Positions 27,309 through 37,065 of a stretch of 64,000 bases of DNA are shown here, piece by piece. The DNA comes from Alphaproteobacteria bacterium. Lineage in GTDB: Bacteria; Pseudomonadota; Alphaproteobacteria; Caulobacterales; Caulobacteraceae. The notes beneath the pieces were generated by a model. That model saw only the letters and a program-made list of their open reading frames with translations. It did not search any database and was not told the origin of the DNA. The stretch spans positions 179,735 through 243,734 of the forward strand of contig JAHJOK010000059.1 of assembly GCA_018820205.1 (NCBI GenBank), in the 5' to 3' direction. The stretch's first letter is position 1. Every line of letters begins with the position of its first letter. Made by a program: the position numbers and the translations under genes.

Positions 27309-27622
27309 CCGGCTCCTTCGGCGACGACGGCCGCGACGTGGGCGCGCATGAAGACGCGCAGTCTGTCCATCAGCGGGGTCGCGTGGCGTTCGGGCGTCGG
27401 CGCCCCCTCGATGATCCAGGCGTAGATGTCGTGATCGTCCTCGCTCAGCAGAGCCTCCAGCTTGTCCAGTTCGTCATCGCTCAGGTCCGGCCCCTCCCGC
27501 TCCATGAACGGCCCCAGGACCAGATCGGCCTCGCGAAAGCCGCGCCGCCACGCACGGAAGGTGATCCGGCCCAGCCGCTGTCGGCGGGTTTCGGTTTCGC
27601 CACGCGCATCGTTATCGGCCAC
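27305..27622 (-). CDS. sdhE: Succinate dehydrogenase assembly factor SdhE
   Basis: A 105-residue protein of the SdhE/SDH5 family that helps insert FAD into the flavoprotein subunit of succinate dehydrogenase. The signature is RAWRRGFREADLVLGPF, containing the RGxxE motif that contacts the flavoprotein, then the acidic LSDDELDKLEALLSEDDHD and IYAWIIEG. The GTG at 27622 is preferred because AAGGA precedes it and it gives MADNDARGETETRRQRLGR, matching family length; the frame opens at 27715 and would put 31 non-family residues in front. It is coupled to mfd by a four-base overlap, and divergent from recG. Confidence 0.9.
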   Translation of the reverse strand: MADNDARGETETRRQRLGRITFRAWRRGFREADLVLGPFMEREGPDLSDDELDKLEALLSEDDHDIYAWIIEGAPTPERHATPLMDRLRVFMRAHVAAVVAEGAG

Positions 27623-27720
27623 AAGAATCCTTGCCCGGTCCAGCTCATTCAACACAGCTGTGAGATAGCGGGCCTGTTGCCGTTTCGCCAGCGTCGCGGC
27701 GCCGTCTAATGTCATCAGCG

Positions 27721-29826
27721 ATGCGGCCCCAGATTCTCTTTCCCCTGTTCGCGGATGTCGACGGCCTGAAGGGCGTCGGCCCCCGCACCCTGCCGCTGAT
27801 CCAGAAGCTGGCCGGACCGCTGGTGCGCGACGTCCTGTTCCTGTCGCCCGTGGGCGTGATCACGCGCCGGCGGACGAATGCCGCCGACGCGGTCGAGGGC
27901 GAGGTCGCCGTGTTCGACGTCGTCGTCGACCGCATGATCGCACCCGGCAAACCCGGCGTGCCGCTGAAGGTCCGGGCCAGCGACGAGACCGGCTTCGTTC
28001 ATCTGATCTGGTTCGGCGGCAGCCCCCAGCATATCGACCGACAGCTGCCGCGCGGCGAACGGCGGCTGGTGTCGGGCAAGGTCGAACGGTTCAACGGAGA
28101 GGTCCAGATCGTGCATCCGGACTGGATCGTCCCGCTGGACAAGGGCGAGGAAATCCCCGCCGTCGAACCAGTCTATCCGGCAACGGCCGGGCTGACGTCC
28201 AGGAACGTCCGCAAACTGGCCCTGGGGGCGCTGGCGGCCGCGCCGGAACTGGACGAATGGCAGGATGCCGCCTGGCTGACGAAACAGCAGTGGCCGGGCT
28301 GGCGGACGGCGCTGGAAGCTCTCCATGCCCCAACGGGCGAGGCCGATCTTTCGCCCGACGCCGCGCCGCGCCAGCGTCTGGCCTATGACGAACTGTTCGC
28401 CCACCAGATGGCGCTGGCCCGTCGCAAGCGGGCGCGCCAGGTCACGCCCGCCCCGATCGTCGCGCCCGGAGAGGCGTCGGATGCCCTGCTGACCGCCCTG
28501 CCCTTCAGCCTGACCGGCGCCCAGGCCCAGGCCATCGCCGAGATTCGTCGCGACCTCGCGTCCGGCGAACAGATGGGCCGTCTGCTGCAGGGCGACGTGG
28601 GATCGGGCAAGACGGCCGTCGCGGCCCTGGCCATGGCCGATGCGGCCGGGTCCGGGTTCCAGGCGGCCCTGATGGCCCCGACGGAGATCCTGGCTCGCCA
28701 GCATTTCCAGCGTCTTTCGCCGATGCTGGAAGCCGCCGGCCTGCCGACGATCCTGTTGACGGGGCGCGACACCCCGGCCGAGCGTCGCGACCGTCTGGCG
28801 GCGCTGGCCTCTGGCGAGGCGAAAGTCGCCATCGGCACTCACGCCCTGTTCCAGGACGCGGTCCGGTTCGACAGACTGGCCCTGGCGGTCATCGACGAAC
28901 AGCACCGGTTCGGGGTCAACGAGCGGGCGCGGCTGCAGGCCAAGGGCGATCCGCGCACCGGCGGGGTCCATCTGCTGACCATGTCGGCCACGCCGATCCC
29001 GCGCACGCTGGAGCTGACCCAATACGGCGAACTGGAGGTCAGCCGGCTGACCGAGAAGCCGCCGGGCCGCACGTCGATCTCCACTGCCGTCCTGCCTCTG
29101 GCCCGTATCGGCGAGGTGGCGCAGCGTCTGAAGGCGGCGGTCGAGGGCGGCGCCCAGGCCTACTGGATCTGTCCGCTGGTGGCCGAATCCGAGGCGAGCG
29201 ATCTCGCCGCCGCCGAGGAACGCGCCCGCGACCTGTCGCGGATTCTGAACATCGAGGTCGGTCTGGCGCACGGCCAGATGCCGGGCGCCCAGAGGGAGGC
29301 GGTCATGGCCGACTTCGCCGACGGGCGGATCTCGGTGCTGGTGGCGACGACTGTCGTGGAGGTCGGGGTCGACGTGCCCAATGCGACCATCATGGTGATC
29401 GAACACGCCGACCGGTTCGGCCTGGCCCAGTTGCACCAGCTTCGAGGCCGTGTGGGGCGTGGGGCCAAGTCGAGCGCCTGCATCCTGCTGTACGGCGGTC
29501 AGGACGGAGGCCCCTCAGGCAAGGGTCTGGGCGACACGGCGCGCGAACGGCTGGAGACGCTGCGCCGCACCGAGGACGGGTTCGAGATCGCCGAGGAGGA
29601 TTTCCGTCTGCGCGGGGGCGGCGATCCGCTGGGGCTGAAACAGAGCGGCTTTCCGGCCTATCGGTTCGCCGATCCGATCCGGCACCGGTCGCTGCTGCTG
29701 GCGGCCGCGGACGACGCCCGGCTGGTTTTGAATCGAGATCCGGACCTGACCACGGCGCGCGGCGAGGCGATCCGGGTGCTGGAGGCGTTGTTCGACTGGA
29801 AAGCCGATCGGAGGGGAGCGGACTAG
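27721..29826 (+). CDS. recG: ATP-dependent DNA helicase RecG
   Basis: A 701-residue branch-migrating helicase that remodels stalled replication forks and Holliday junctions. The N-terminal wedge domain (about 1-220) includes DGLKGVGPRTLPLIQ and an OB-fold. The helicase part has Walker A LQGDVGSGKTAVA, DEQHRFGV, TMSATPIPRTLELTQYGEL, and GRVGRGAKSSACILLY, followed by the conserved GDPLGLKQSGFPAYRFAD end. I start it at the second ATG (27721, MRPQILFPLF), the usual family N-terminus; an ATG four codons earlier (27709) is also possible and neither has a strong ribosome site. It is divergent from sdhE-mfd and overlaps the convergent DUF3089 gene by four bases. Confidence 0.96.
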   Translation: MRPQILFPLFADVDGLKGVGPRTLPLIQKLAGPLVRDVLFLSPVGVITRRRTNAADAVEGEVAVFDVVVDRMIAPGKPGVPLKVRASDETGFVHLIWFGGSPQHIDRQLPRGERRLVSGKVERFNGEVQIVHPDWIVPLDKGEEIPAVEPVYPATAGLTSRNVRKLALGALAAAPELDEWQDAAWLTKQQWPGWRTALEALHAPTGEADLSPDAAPRQRLAYDELFAHQMALARRKRARQVTPAPIVAPGEASDALLTALPFSLTGAQAQAIAEIRRDLASGEQMGRLLQGDVGSGKTAVAALAMADAAGSGFQAALMAPTEILARQHFQRLSPMLEAAGLPTILLTGRDTPAERRDRLAALASGEAKVAIGTHALFQDAVRFDRLALAVIDEQHRFGVNERARLQAKGDPRTGGVHLLTMSATPIPRTLELTQYGELEVSRLTEKPPGRTSISTAVLPLARIGEVAQRLKAAVEGGAQAYWICPLVAESEASDLAAAEERARDLSRILNIEVGLAHGQMPGAQREAVMADFADGRISVLVATTVVEVGVDVPNATIMVIEHADRFGLAQLHQLRGRVGRGAKSSACILLYGGQDGGPSGKGLGDTARERLETLRRTEDGFEIAEEDFRLRGGGDPLGLKQSGFPAYRFADPIRHRSLLLAAADDARLVLNRDPDLTTARGEAIRVLEALFDWKADRRGAD

Positions 29827-30929
29827 GAAGCGTTCGACGCCGTCCAGACATTCAGCCGGCGCTCAACATCGGCTTCAATATCCGCGTAGAATAGATTGTA
29901 TTGTCGCGCTTTTCTACGGTCAGCCCAACCGCCGACCTCGCGAAAGGATTCTGTCTTCAATTCGGTGTGACGCAGGATGCCGTCCACGCACCGGGTCGCG
30001 ACGGCGCGGTCGATGAAGGCCGGTCTTACCCCCCATTCGAGCCCGGTGGCGTTGGCGGCGCCGTGATGCTGACGGGCGGGCACAATCGTGTCGTTCCGGG
30101 CGCCGCTGACCGGATTGACGCACAGGGCAGGCCGCCCATCCAGATCGACCAGCCGGCCCTGGGCGTTCCAGACCAGGGCGCGCCTCAGCCGACGCCGCGC
30201 GGCGCCTTCGTTGTCTTCGTCCACCTGTGACCAGCCGATGACGCAACCGGTGCTGGTCGCGGTCACACAGGCCGGCACGAGCGGCGACAGGTTGTCGGCC
30301 GCGACGATGACGTCGATCAGGTAGACGGCGACAATCCGGGCGCGAAGCGAGGCGTCGCCCGCGACCCGTTCGCGAACCAGCCGATCAATCAACTCGCCGC
30401 CCTGTTCCACCCCGGCCAGCACCAGGGGTCCGGTCGGATGACCGGCGAGCCATGCGTCGAACGCGGCCAGGGCGTCGCCATAGGCGAAGGCCCTGGCATC
30501 GCGTGCATCGTCGCGCAGGGTCAGGCGGGTGTAGAGCGAGCCCTGGCGATACCGGGGCAGGCTGATCGCCCCGGCGCGGGCGAACGGCCCGGCGTAGTTG
30601 GGCACGACCACCCGCTGCAGATAGGCGTCGGCCTGTGGATCGCCGATCGGGCCGTTCCAGTCGGAACCGCCGTCGAACGTTGTGGAATGCAGGAAGAAGA
30701 TCGCGGCCGACCCCGCGCCATCGACCCGCGTGTCGCGCATGACCCAGGCCGAAGCGGCGTCGTAGTCGGGCGCGGCGGGCGGGTCGTAGGCCTGAAAAGG
30801 GATCTGCGGATCGAGCCCCGCCTTCAGGATATCGCCGCGCCAAACCGCGAAGGCCGCCAGAATGATGAACACCAGAGCAAAGCCGGTCCAGCCCGCCCAC
30901 TGACGTAGACTCAACCGGGGGCGGGTCAA
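29823..30929 (-). CDS. DUF3089 family membrane-anchored hydrolase-like protein
   Basis: A 368-residue protein with one N-terminal membrane segment (about 14-30, GFALVFIILAAFAVW) and an alpha/beta-hydrolase-like DUF3089 domain outside the cytoplasm: IFFLHSTTFDGGSDWN, YGDALAAFDAWL, and the nucleophile-elbow position VLAGVEQGGELI. Relatives I know read G-H-S-Q-G there; here it is G-V-E-Q-G, so the catalytic serine seems lost. It begins with TTG at 30929, overlapping the hldD stop by four bases (TTGA), which makes it the last gene of the LPS-sugar operon. Context suggests an envelope or LPS-linked role, but no function is established. The long frame reaching 31859 is only the antiphase shadow of hldD. 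Confidence 0.82.
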   Translation of the reverse strand: MTRPRLSLRQWAGWTGFALVFIILAAFAVWRGDILKAGLDPQIPFQAYDPPAAPDYDAASAWVMRDTRVDGAGSAAIFFLHSTTFDGGSDWNGPIGDPQADAYLQRVVVPNYAGPFARAGAISLPRYRQGSLYTRLTLRDDARDARAFAYGDALAAFDAWLAGHPTGPLVLAGVEQGGELIDRLVRERVAGDASLRARIVAVYLIDVIVAADNLSPLVPACVTATSTGCVIGWSQVDEDNEGAARRRLRRALVWNAQGRLVDLDGRPALCVNPVSGARNDTIVPARQHHGAANATGLEWGVRPAFIDRAVATRCVDGILRHTELKTESFREVGGWADRRKARQYNLFYADIEADVERRLNVWTASNAS

Positions 30930-31924
30930 CGGTAGGGGTCCGCCTGGGACAGGAAGGACTGCACGTAGCGACGGACCCCCTCCTCCAGCGGCGTCGACTG
31001 TCCGCCGAAGCCGAGGCCGCGCACTCGGTCCATCCGAGCCTCGGTGAAATACTGGTACCGGTCGCGGATCGCCTCGGGCATGTCGATATAGGTCACTGCG
31101 GGTTCGCGGCCCGCAGCGGCGAAGGTGGCGTTGGCCAGATCGAGGAAGGAACGCGCCTGTCCGGAGCCGGCGTTGAATATGCCGCTGATGCCGGGGGTGC
31201 GCAAAAGCCAGTCGATGATGTCGACGACGTCCTCGACGAAGACGAAATCCCGCAACTGTCCGCCGTCGGCGTAGTCGGGATGGTGGGACCGGAACAGACT
31301 GACCGTCTCGCCCGCCGCGACCTTGGGCCAGATCTGGGCGATCACCGACTTCATCCCGCCCTTGTGACCCTCGTTCGGGCCGTAGACGTTGAAGAATTTC
31401 AGCCCCGCCCACTGGCGCGGGGCATGATCGCGGGACGCCTCGCGCACCGCATACTGATCGAACAGCTTCTTCGAATACCCATAGGCGTTTAGCGGCTGAA
31501 GCTTCGTGATCGAGGCAAGATCGTCGGCGTCCTCGAACCCGGCCTCGCCATCGCCGTAGGTTGCGGCCGACGAAGCGTAGATCATCCGCTTGTCGTTCAG
31601 CGCGCACCAGTCCCAGATGTCGCGAGACAGGCTGAAGTTCGTCGTCAGAATCAGGTCGGCGTCGGGCTCCGTCGTCGAGGAGATGGCTCCCATGTGGACG
31701 ACGGCGGAGATGCGGTCCGCGTGCCGTTCCAGTTGGGCGAACAACTCCTCGGGAAGCCAGAAATCGGCGATCGGAGATTTCGCGATATTGCGCCATTTGC
31801 CGAGGTTCGCGTCTTCCAGACGGTCGCACACGACGACGTCCCAGCGGTCCTCGGCGCACAGGCGCGAAACGATGTTGGAGCCGATGAAGCCGGCGCCGCC
31901 GGTGACCACGATCATGCGCCGCAT
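30926..31924 (-). CDS. hldD: ADP-glycero-manno-heptose 6-epimerase HldD
   Basis: A 332-residue short-chain epimerase completing synthesis of ADP-L-glycero-beta-D-manno-heptose for the LPS inner core. The Rossmann loop VTGGAGFIGSNIV starts the protein, followed by the catalytic region IYASSAATYGDG and the Tyr-x3-Lys motif in NAYGYSKKLFD. The family motifs FFNVYGPNEGHKGGMKSV and DFVFVEDVVD are present. The ATG at 31924 overlaps the hldE stop by one base. All catalytic residues look intact. It sits downstream of hldE and upstream of the DUF3089 gene in a coupled operon. Confidence 0.96.
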   Translation of the reverse strand: MRRMIVVTGGAGFIGSNIVSRLCAEDRWDVVVCDRLEDANLGKWRNIAKSPIADFWLPEELFAQLERHADRISAVVHMGAISSTTEPDADLILTTNFSLSRDIWDWCALNDKRMIYASSAATYGDGEAGFEDADDLASITKLQPLNAYGYSKKLFDQYAVREASRDHAPRQWAGLKFFNVYGPNEGHKGGMKSVIAQIWPKVAAGETVSLFRSHHPDYADGGQLRDFVFVEDVVDIIDWLLRTPGISGIFNAGSGQARSFLDLANATFAAAGREPAVTYIDMPEAIRDRYQYFTEARMDRVRGLGFGGQSTPLEEGVRRYVQSFLSQADPYR

Positions 31925-33426
31925 CAGCCGGCCTCTCCCAATGACGCCAGAGGGGGAGCGCTCTCGGTCATCTTCGCGATGGTGCGGGTGGTCGAATAGC
32001 CGTCGGCGAATTCCGCCAGGCGAACCTGTCCGCCCCAGCTCTCGACCAGATCTCCGCCGACCACGCCCTCGCGGGTATAGTCCGCGCCCTTGATCAGCAC
32101 GTCCGGCCGCAGTCGCTCGACCAGGGCCAGAGGCGTCGGATCGTCGAAGGAGGTGACCCGGTCGACGCTGGCGAGGCCGCCGATGACCACGGCGCGGCTG
32201 TCCAGGTCGTTCACGGGACGGCCGTCGCCCTTGAGCTTGCGAACCGAGGCGTCCGTGTTCAGCGCCACCACCAGCCGGTCGCACCAGGACCGGGCCTGGG
32301 CCAGATAGGCGACGTGGCCGCGATGCAGGATGTCGAAACAGCCGTTGGTGAAACCGACCTTCAGTCCCTGCCGACGCCAGGCCTCGACCTCGGCGGCGAG
32401 ATCGTCGAGCGCCGTCACCTTGGCCAGGGCCGCGCCGGCGTGCTGGCTCATCTCGGCCTCGATCAGTTCGGCCGGAGTAACGACCGCCGTGCCGCTCTTT
32501 CCGACGACGACGCCGGACGCCAGGATCGCCAACTGCACCGCCTGCTCAAGCGACGCGCCCGCGCCGAGCGCCAGCCCCAAAGCCGCCAGGCCGGTATCGC
32601 CCGCGCCCGAGACATCGAACACCTCGCGCGCCCGGCCGGGGAAATGCCGCGCGGCCGTGTCGCCCCGCCGCATCAGACTCATGCCCTTGCCGGCGCGGGT
32701 GACGACGATGGCCTTGGCCGTCGTGGTCTGCAACAGCGCCGCCAGCGCCGCCTCGATGTCCTCGTCCGTCTCGACCGGCAGGCCGGTGGCGCCGGCCAGT
32801 TCCGACGCATTGGGCTTGATCACGTCGACGGCGCCATAGCGCGCGAAATCGCGCCCCTTGGGATCGACGATGACCGGGACGCCGCTGTTCTGGGACTGCC
32901 ACAGCGCGGAACGGATCATCCGCTCGGTGACGACGCCCTTGGCGTAGTCCGACAGCAGGATCGCGCCCACATTCGAGAAGACATCGTCGCGCTCGAAGGC
33001 GCCGACCACCGGGTCTTCCTCGTCCAGACGCATCAACTGCTGACCGCCCGACACGTACCGGGTCTTGACGATCGTACTGGCCCGTTCGGGTCGATGGATG
33101 AAATCGCGAATCCTGTCGTCAGCAGAGACGAGCAAGGCCAGTTCGGCGCCCGCCGCGTCAGCGCCCGCGACGCCGCCGAGCCGCGCCGCCCCGCCGAGCG
33201 CCGCGACGTTCCTGGCGACGTTGCCGACGCCGCCCGGCATCGCCACGGTCCGTCGCGCGCGCAGCACAGGAATCGGCGCCTCGGGAGAAATCCGGCTCAC
33301 CTCGCCGTAGACGTAGCGGTCCAGCATGAGGTCCCCGACGCAGGCGATCTCGAGCGTTGCGAACCGGTCAAGCAGAAGCTGAAGCGCGCCAAGGTCGAGC
33401 GGGGTCGACGTGTGATCCATCGTCAT
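31924..33426 (-). CDS. hldE: Bifunctional heptose kinase/adenylyltransferase HldE
   Basis: A 500-residue two-domain enzyme making ADP-heptose for LPS. The N-terminal ribokinase-like domain (1-330) phosphorylates heptose 7-phosphate: GDLMLDRYVYGEV, AMPGGVGNVARNVAALG, VIVDPKGRDF, IKPNASEL, and the anion hole DVSGAGDTGLAAL. The C-terminal nucleotidyltransferase domain (about 350-475) has VGFTNGCFDILHRGHVAYL (the HxGH motif reads RGHV), and TRTIAKM near the end. The start overlaps the glycosyltransferase stop by four bases. Together with HldD it supplies the heptose donor. Confidence 0.96.
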   Translation of the reverse strand: MTMDHTSTPLDLGALQLLLDRFATLEIACVGDLMLDRYVYGEVSRISPEAPIPVLRARRTVAMPGGVGNVARNVAALGGAARLGGVAGADAAGAELALLVSADDRIRDFIHRPERASTIVKTRYVSGGQQLMRLDEEDPVVGAFERDDVFSNVGAILLSDYAKGVVTERMIRSALWQSQNSGVPVIVDPKGRDFARYGAVDVIKPNASELAGATGLPVETDEDIEAALAALLQTTTAKAIVVTRAGKGMSLMRRGDTAARHFPGRAREVFDVSGAGDTGLAALGLALGAGASLEQAVQLAILASGVVVGKSGTAVVTPAELIEAEMSQHAGAALAKVTALDDLAAEVEAWRRQGLKVGFTNGCFDILHRGHVAYLAQARSWCDRLVVALNTDASVRKLKGDGRPVNDLDSRAVVIGGLASVDRVTSFDDPTPLALVERLRPDVLIKGADYTREGVVGGDLVESWGGQVRLAEFADGYSTTRTIAKMTESAPPLASLGEAG

Positions 33427-34592
33427 GCTTGCATCGGCTTTCCAGCGCGCCGCCTGTCATGGCCGGCCGGCGCCATCCCGGCGACCGCCGTGCGGACGCG
33501 AACTTCGAAAGCCTGCTGCGACCATTTTTCCGCGATCGCGCGACCCGACCCGGCGCTGGACGACACCGCACGTCCAAGATGCCGCGAAAGCGCGACCGCG
33601 CCCGCCCGGGGATCGTCCATATCGATGGTCGTCACGGCGTCGCCAAAAATCATCGGATATATCTCTGCGGTCGAGGGCGCAAAGACAGGCTTGCCGAAGG
33701 AACAGGCCTCCGCAACCGGAATGCAGAAGCCCTCGTCATGTCCGGCCGCCACCAGCGCCTGGCTGTGTCGGTAGAACCACGCAAGCTGGCCGTCGGAAAC
33801 GTCATCGTAAAGTCTGACCCGGTCCTGAAGGCCGAGCCGCATCAGCTCGATCCGTGTCGCGTCGCTGGTGGAGCCGGCCAGGACCAGGACCGGCAGGGGG
33901 CAGGCCTGATCCGACGCGGCCCAGAGGCGAAGCAGATCCCCCTTCCGCTTGCGCCAGCCGTCGCCGCCGACATTGAGGACATAGGGACCGGTCGGAGCCC
34001 CGTCAGGCGCCACCGGTTCGGACAGCCGGTGCGTGTCCACCGGGCATCCCACCATTGCGCAGGGCGCCGACACGCCAAGCTCGGCGAGCTGCCGCTCGAC
34101 CGGGCCGGGGTTCAAGAGCAGCAGGGCGGCCCTGCGCAGGCCGGCGAGAATCCGGCGCTGAAGCAACCGCCCCGTCGCCCCGACAGGCGGCGCTTGTTCG
34201 ATCTCTCCCCGGGCCTGCCGGATCGCGATCGTATCGTGGACCATGACGATCAGTTTCGATCGGGGCACGAGTCCGGCGGCCGGCGCATTGGAATGATCGG
34301 CGACGACGATGATGTCGTGGCGGCTGTGAATCACGGCCAGCCACAGAGTCAGGACGACATATTGATCCAGATAGGCCAGCCATTTCGCCGCGCCCGCATC
34401 GCCGGGCGCGCGCTTGAAAACGGCGGGGGCGCTGATCCGACGGACGGCGCCCAGCGGTCGCAGGGCCTGTTCGAACCACGTCGCGAACTGCGACATGCTG
34501 GGCTGGTTGGCGTTCGGATGGGTGCCCACCACGAGGATGCGCAGGGCCGTCGATGCGGACGCGCCGGGCGGTGGCGGCGCGGCGCGGCTCAC
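33423..34592 (-). CDS. GT4-family glycosyltransferase
   Basis: A 389-residue cytoplasmic glycosyltransferase with the GT-B fold. The N-terminal half starts [20 protein letters not shown] and includes [11 protein letters not shown]. The C-terminal donor-binding half has [38 protein letters not shown], and the acidic [19 protein letters not shown] motif (the E-x7-E pair of family GT4). It is placed between kdsA and hldE with four-base overlaps on both sides, so it very probably adds a core sugar to LPS or lipid A, perhaps heptose or Kdo-linked. The exact sugar and acceptor cannot be read from sequence. Confidence 0.85.
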   Translation of the reverse strand: MSRAAPPPPGASASTALRILVVGTHPNANQPSMSQFATWFEQALRPLGAVRRISAPAVFKRAPGDAGAAKWLAYLDQYVVLTLWLAVIHSRHDIIVVADHSNAPAAGLVPRSKLIVMVHDTIAIRQARGEIEQAPPVGATGRLLQRRILAGLRRAALLLLNPGPVERQLAELGVSAPCAMVGCPVDTHRLSEPVAPDGAPTGPYVLNVGGDGWRKRKGDLLRLWAASDQACPLPVLVLAGSTSDATRIELMRLGLQDRVRLYDDVSDGQLAWFYRHSQALVAAGHDEGFCIPVAEACSFGKPVFAPSTAEIYPMIFGDAVTTIDMDDPRAGAVALSRHLGRAVSSSAGSGRAIAEKWSQQAFEVRVRTAVAGMAPAGHDRRRAGKPMQA

Positions 34593-35476
34593 GCGGCCTT
34601 CGCCATCCGGGCCTTGGACAGGTCGTCATAGGCCAGCAGTTCGGCGGCGAGGCCTTCGAACTGCGACAGGGGCACCATGTTGGGGCCGTCCGAGGGGGCG
34701 TGGTCGGGGTCCTGATGCGTTTCCATAAAGACGGCGTCGACGCCCACGGCCACGGCGGCGCGGGCCAGGACCGGCACGAACTCGCGCTGGCCGCCCGAGG
34801 AGGTCCCCTGCCCGCCCGGTTGTTGAACACTGTGGGTCGCATCGAAGACGACGGGACAGCCGATGTCGCGCAGCACCGGCAGGGCGCGCATGTCGCTGAC
34901 CAAGGTATTGTAGCCGAAGCTGGCGCCCCGCTCGCAGGCCATGACGTTCGGGTTGCCGGCGCCGACAACCTTGGCGATGACGTTCTTCATGTCCCAGGGC
35001 GCCAGGAACTGACCCTTCTTGATGTTGATCGCCTTGCCGGTGGTGGCGGCGGCCAGCAACAGGTCCGTCTGGCGGCTGAGGAAGGCGGGGATCTGCAGCA
35101 CGTCCACGGCCTGGGCGGCTTCGCGGGCCTGGTCCTCGGAGTGGACGTCGGTCAGGACCGGGAGGCCGGTGACCTGGCGTATCTCGTCGAAAATCGGCAG
35201 CGAATCCTTCAGGCCCAGACCGCGCGCCGCCGATGCGCTGGTGCGGTTCGCCTTGTCGAAACTGGTCTTGTAGATGATCCCGACGTTCAGCCGCTGGCCG
35301 ATTTCCTTCAGGGCGTGAGCCATTTCCAGAGCGTGCTGGCGGCTTTCCAGCTGGCACGGGCCGGCGATGAAGGCGATGCGCGCGCCGCCGCCGATGACGA
35401 CCGGCGTCGTGATGCCGTTTCCGGAAAGGGTGATGACGGAATTCGGTGCGCTCACGGCAGGCTCTCTATGGGACAT
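34589..35476 (-). CDS. kdsA: Kdo-8-phosphate synthase KdsA
   Basis: A 295-residue aldolase condensing arabinose 5-phosphate and phosphoenolpyruvate to Kdo-8-phosphate for LPS. Motifs include [102 protein letters not shown] and [18 protein letters not shown]. The cysteine in AGPCQ is normally a metal ligand in the metal-dependent subclass, which would fit here. It appears to be the first gene of the leftward LPS operon; the 92-base gap to the photolyase start (35477-35568) should hold its promoter. Confidence 0.97.
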   Translation of the reverse strand: MSHREPAVSAPNSVITLSGNGITTPVVIGGGARIAFIAGPCQLESRQHALEMAHALKEIGQRLNVGIIYKTSFDKANRTSASAARGLGLKDSLPIFDEIRQVTGLPVLTDVHSEDQAREAAQAVDVLQIPAFLSRQTDLLLAAATTGKAINIKKGQFLAPWDMKNVIAKVVGAGNPNVMACERGASFGYNTLVSDMRALPVLRDIGCPVVFDATHSVQQPGGQGTSSGGQREFVPVLARAAVAVGVDAVFMETHQDPDHAPSDGPNMVPLSQFEGLAAELLAYDDLSKARMAKAA

Positions 35477-35568
35477 TTTGACGGGTGGCGCGTTGGCATG
35501 GCCACGCCTATGCGCGGTCAGGTGGCCTCGCGGGCCCTGAGTTGCAACCTATCACGGAGATCGACGGC

Positions 35569-37032
35569 GTGACCACCGAGGACCGGCCCCCCGTCATCCT
35601 GTGGTTTCGCCGCGACCTCCGGCTTCACGACAACCCGGCGCTGAACCACGCCCACGCCGCCGGGCGTCCGATCGTGCCGGTCTATATCCACGACGAGGGT
35701 TCCGCGATCCGGGCGGCGGGGGCGGCGTCCCTTTGGTGGCTGGACAAGTCCCTGAGGGCCCTGTCGGCGTCGCTGGCGGAACGCGGCGCGACCTTGATCC
35801 TGCGGCGCGGCGATGCGGAGGCCGAGCTGCGGCGTCTGATCGAACAGACCGGCGCAGAGACGGTCTTCGTGAACCGTTTGTTCGAGCCGGACGCCTGGGC
35901 CCGCGACGCCGACATCGCCCATGGGCTGAAGACGGACCGCGTGGAGATCAAGGGGTTCAACGGCGCATTGTTGTGTCGTCCGGGCGGGGTGCTGAACGGG
36001 ACCGGCGGTCCGTACAAGGTGTTCACCCCCTTCCTGAAAACCTTGCGCGACCGGATCGAGGCGCCGCCGCACACGATCGGGCCGCGCGCGTTCGACGCGG
36101 CGCCCCGGCTGGACAGCGACGACATCGACGACTGGGGGCTGCACCCGACCCGGCCCGACTGGTCGAAGGGTTTCGACTGGACGCCGGGCGAGACCGGCGG
36201 AGCCGAGGCCCTGTCCCGGTTCGTCTCGACGGCGCTGAAATCCTATTCGAAGGGCCGCGATCATCCGGCCGAAGTGGGCGGCAGTCGCCTGTCGCCGCAT
36301 CTGCATTGGGGCGAGATCAGCCCGTGGCGCGCCTGGACCGCTGTCGAGGCGGCGGGCGCAGACGGCAGAGCGCCCAAGACGGAGGCGGACAAATTCACCG
36401 CCGAGCTGGGCTGGCGCGAGTTCTCGGCCCACCTGCTGCACCATTTCCCGACCCTGCCGGACCGGGCGTTCAAGCCCCAGTATGACGCCATGCCCTGGCG
36501 CGAGGACAACGCGGGGTTCGACGCCTGGACGCGCGGCCGGACCGGTTATCCCATCGTCGACGCCGGAATGCGCCAGCTGTGGACCACCGGATGGATGCAC
36601 AACCGGGTGCGAATGATCGTCGCATCCTTTCTGGTGAAAGACCTGCTGATCGACTGGCGGCGCGGTGAATCCTGGTTCTGGGACACGCTGGTCGACGCCG
36701 ATCTGGCGTCGAATGTTCAGAATTGGCAGTGGATCGCTGGATCCGGAGCCGACGCCTCACCGTATTTCAGAATCTTCAATCCGATCACCCAGGGACAGAA
36801 GTTCGATGCCGACGGCCGATACATCAAACGCTGGGTTCCCGAACTATCCGCCCTGCCCGCCCGCTGGCTGCACGCGCCGTGGACCGCGCCGGGCGAGGTT
36901 CTGCGCGATGCGAAGGTCCGGCTGGGCCAGGACTATCAGCGCCCGATCGTCGATCACGCCATGGCCCGCGATCGCGCGCTGGACGCCCTCAAGACCGTCA
37001 GCAGAGCGGGCGCCGATGACGATGATGATTGA
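35569..37032 (+). CDS. phrB: Deoxyribodipyrimidine photolyase
   Basis: A 487-residue FAD enzyme that uses light to split cyclobutane pyrimidine dimers. The N-terminal antenna domain starts VILWFRRDLRLHDNPALNHA; the FAD-binding half has SPHLHWGEISPW, ELGWREFSAHLLHH, TGYPIVDAGMRQLWTTGWMHNRVRM, DLASNVQNWQWIAGSGAD and YIKRWVPEL. All segments for FAD and dimer binding appear present, as do the electron-transfer tryptophans within FAD-domain motifs. I start it at the GTG at 35569, with CGGAG upstream, because it places the DRPPVILWF strand as in the family; the frame opens at 35485. It is divergent from kdsA and followed by the cyclopropane synthase gene after 33 bases. Confidence 0.93.
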   Translation: MTTEDRPPVILWFRRDLRLHDNPALNHAHAAGRPIVPVYIHDEGSAIRAAGAASLWWLDKSLRALSASLAERGATLILRRGDAEAELRRLIEQTGAETVFVNRLFEPDAWARDADIAHGLKTDRVEIKGFNGALLCRPGGVLNGTGGPYKVFTPFLKTLRDRIEAPPHTIGPRAFDAAPRLDSDDIDDWGLHPTRPDWSKGFDWTPGETGGAEALSRFVSTALKSYSKGRDHPAEVGGSRLSPHLHWGEISPWRAWTAVEAAGADGRAPKTEADKFTAELGWREFSAHLLHHFPTLPDRAFKPQYDAMPWREDNAGFDAWTRGRTGYPIVDAGMRQLWTTGWMHNRVRMIVASFLVKDLLIDWRRGESWFWDTLVDADLASNVQNWQWIAGSGADASPYFRIFNPITQGQKFDADGRYIKRWVPELSALPARWLHAPWTAPGEVLRDAKVRLGQDYQRPIVDHAMARDRALDALKTVSRAGADDDDD

Positions 37033-37065
37033 CCGCCGTTCGGCGATGACCACAGGTTCGTTGCG

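Noticed and set aside
27623..27715. N-terminal extension of SdhE by 31 residues
   Set aside because: The GTG at 27622 has an AAGGA site and gives the usual family length; the extension leaves less room for the divergent recG promoter.
30930..31859. Long open frame continuing the DUF3089 gene upstream on the minus strand
   Set aside because: It is the antiphase shadow of hldD; it is arginine-rich and has no family similarity. The gene starts at the TTG overlapping the hldD stop.
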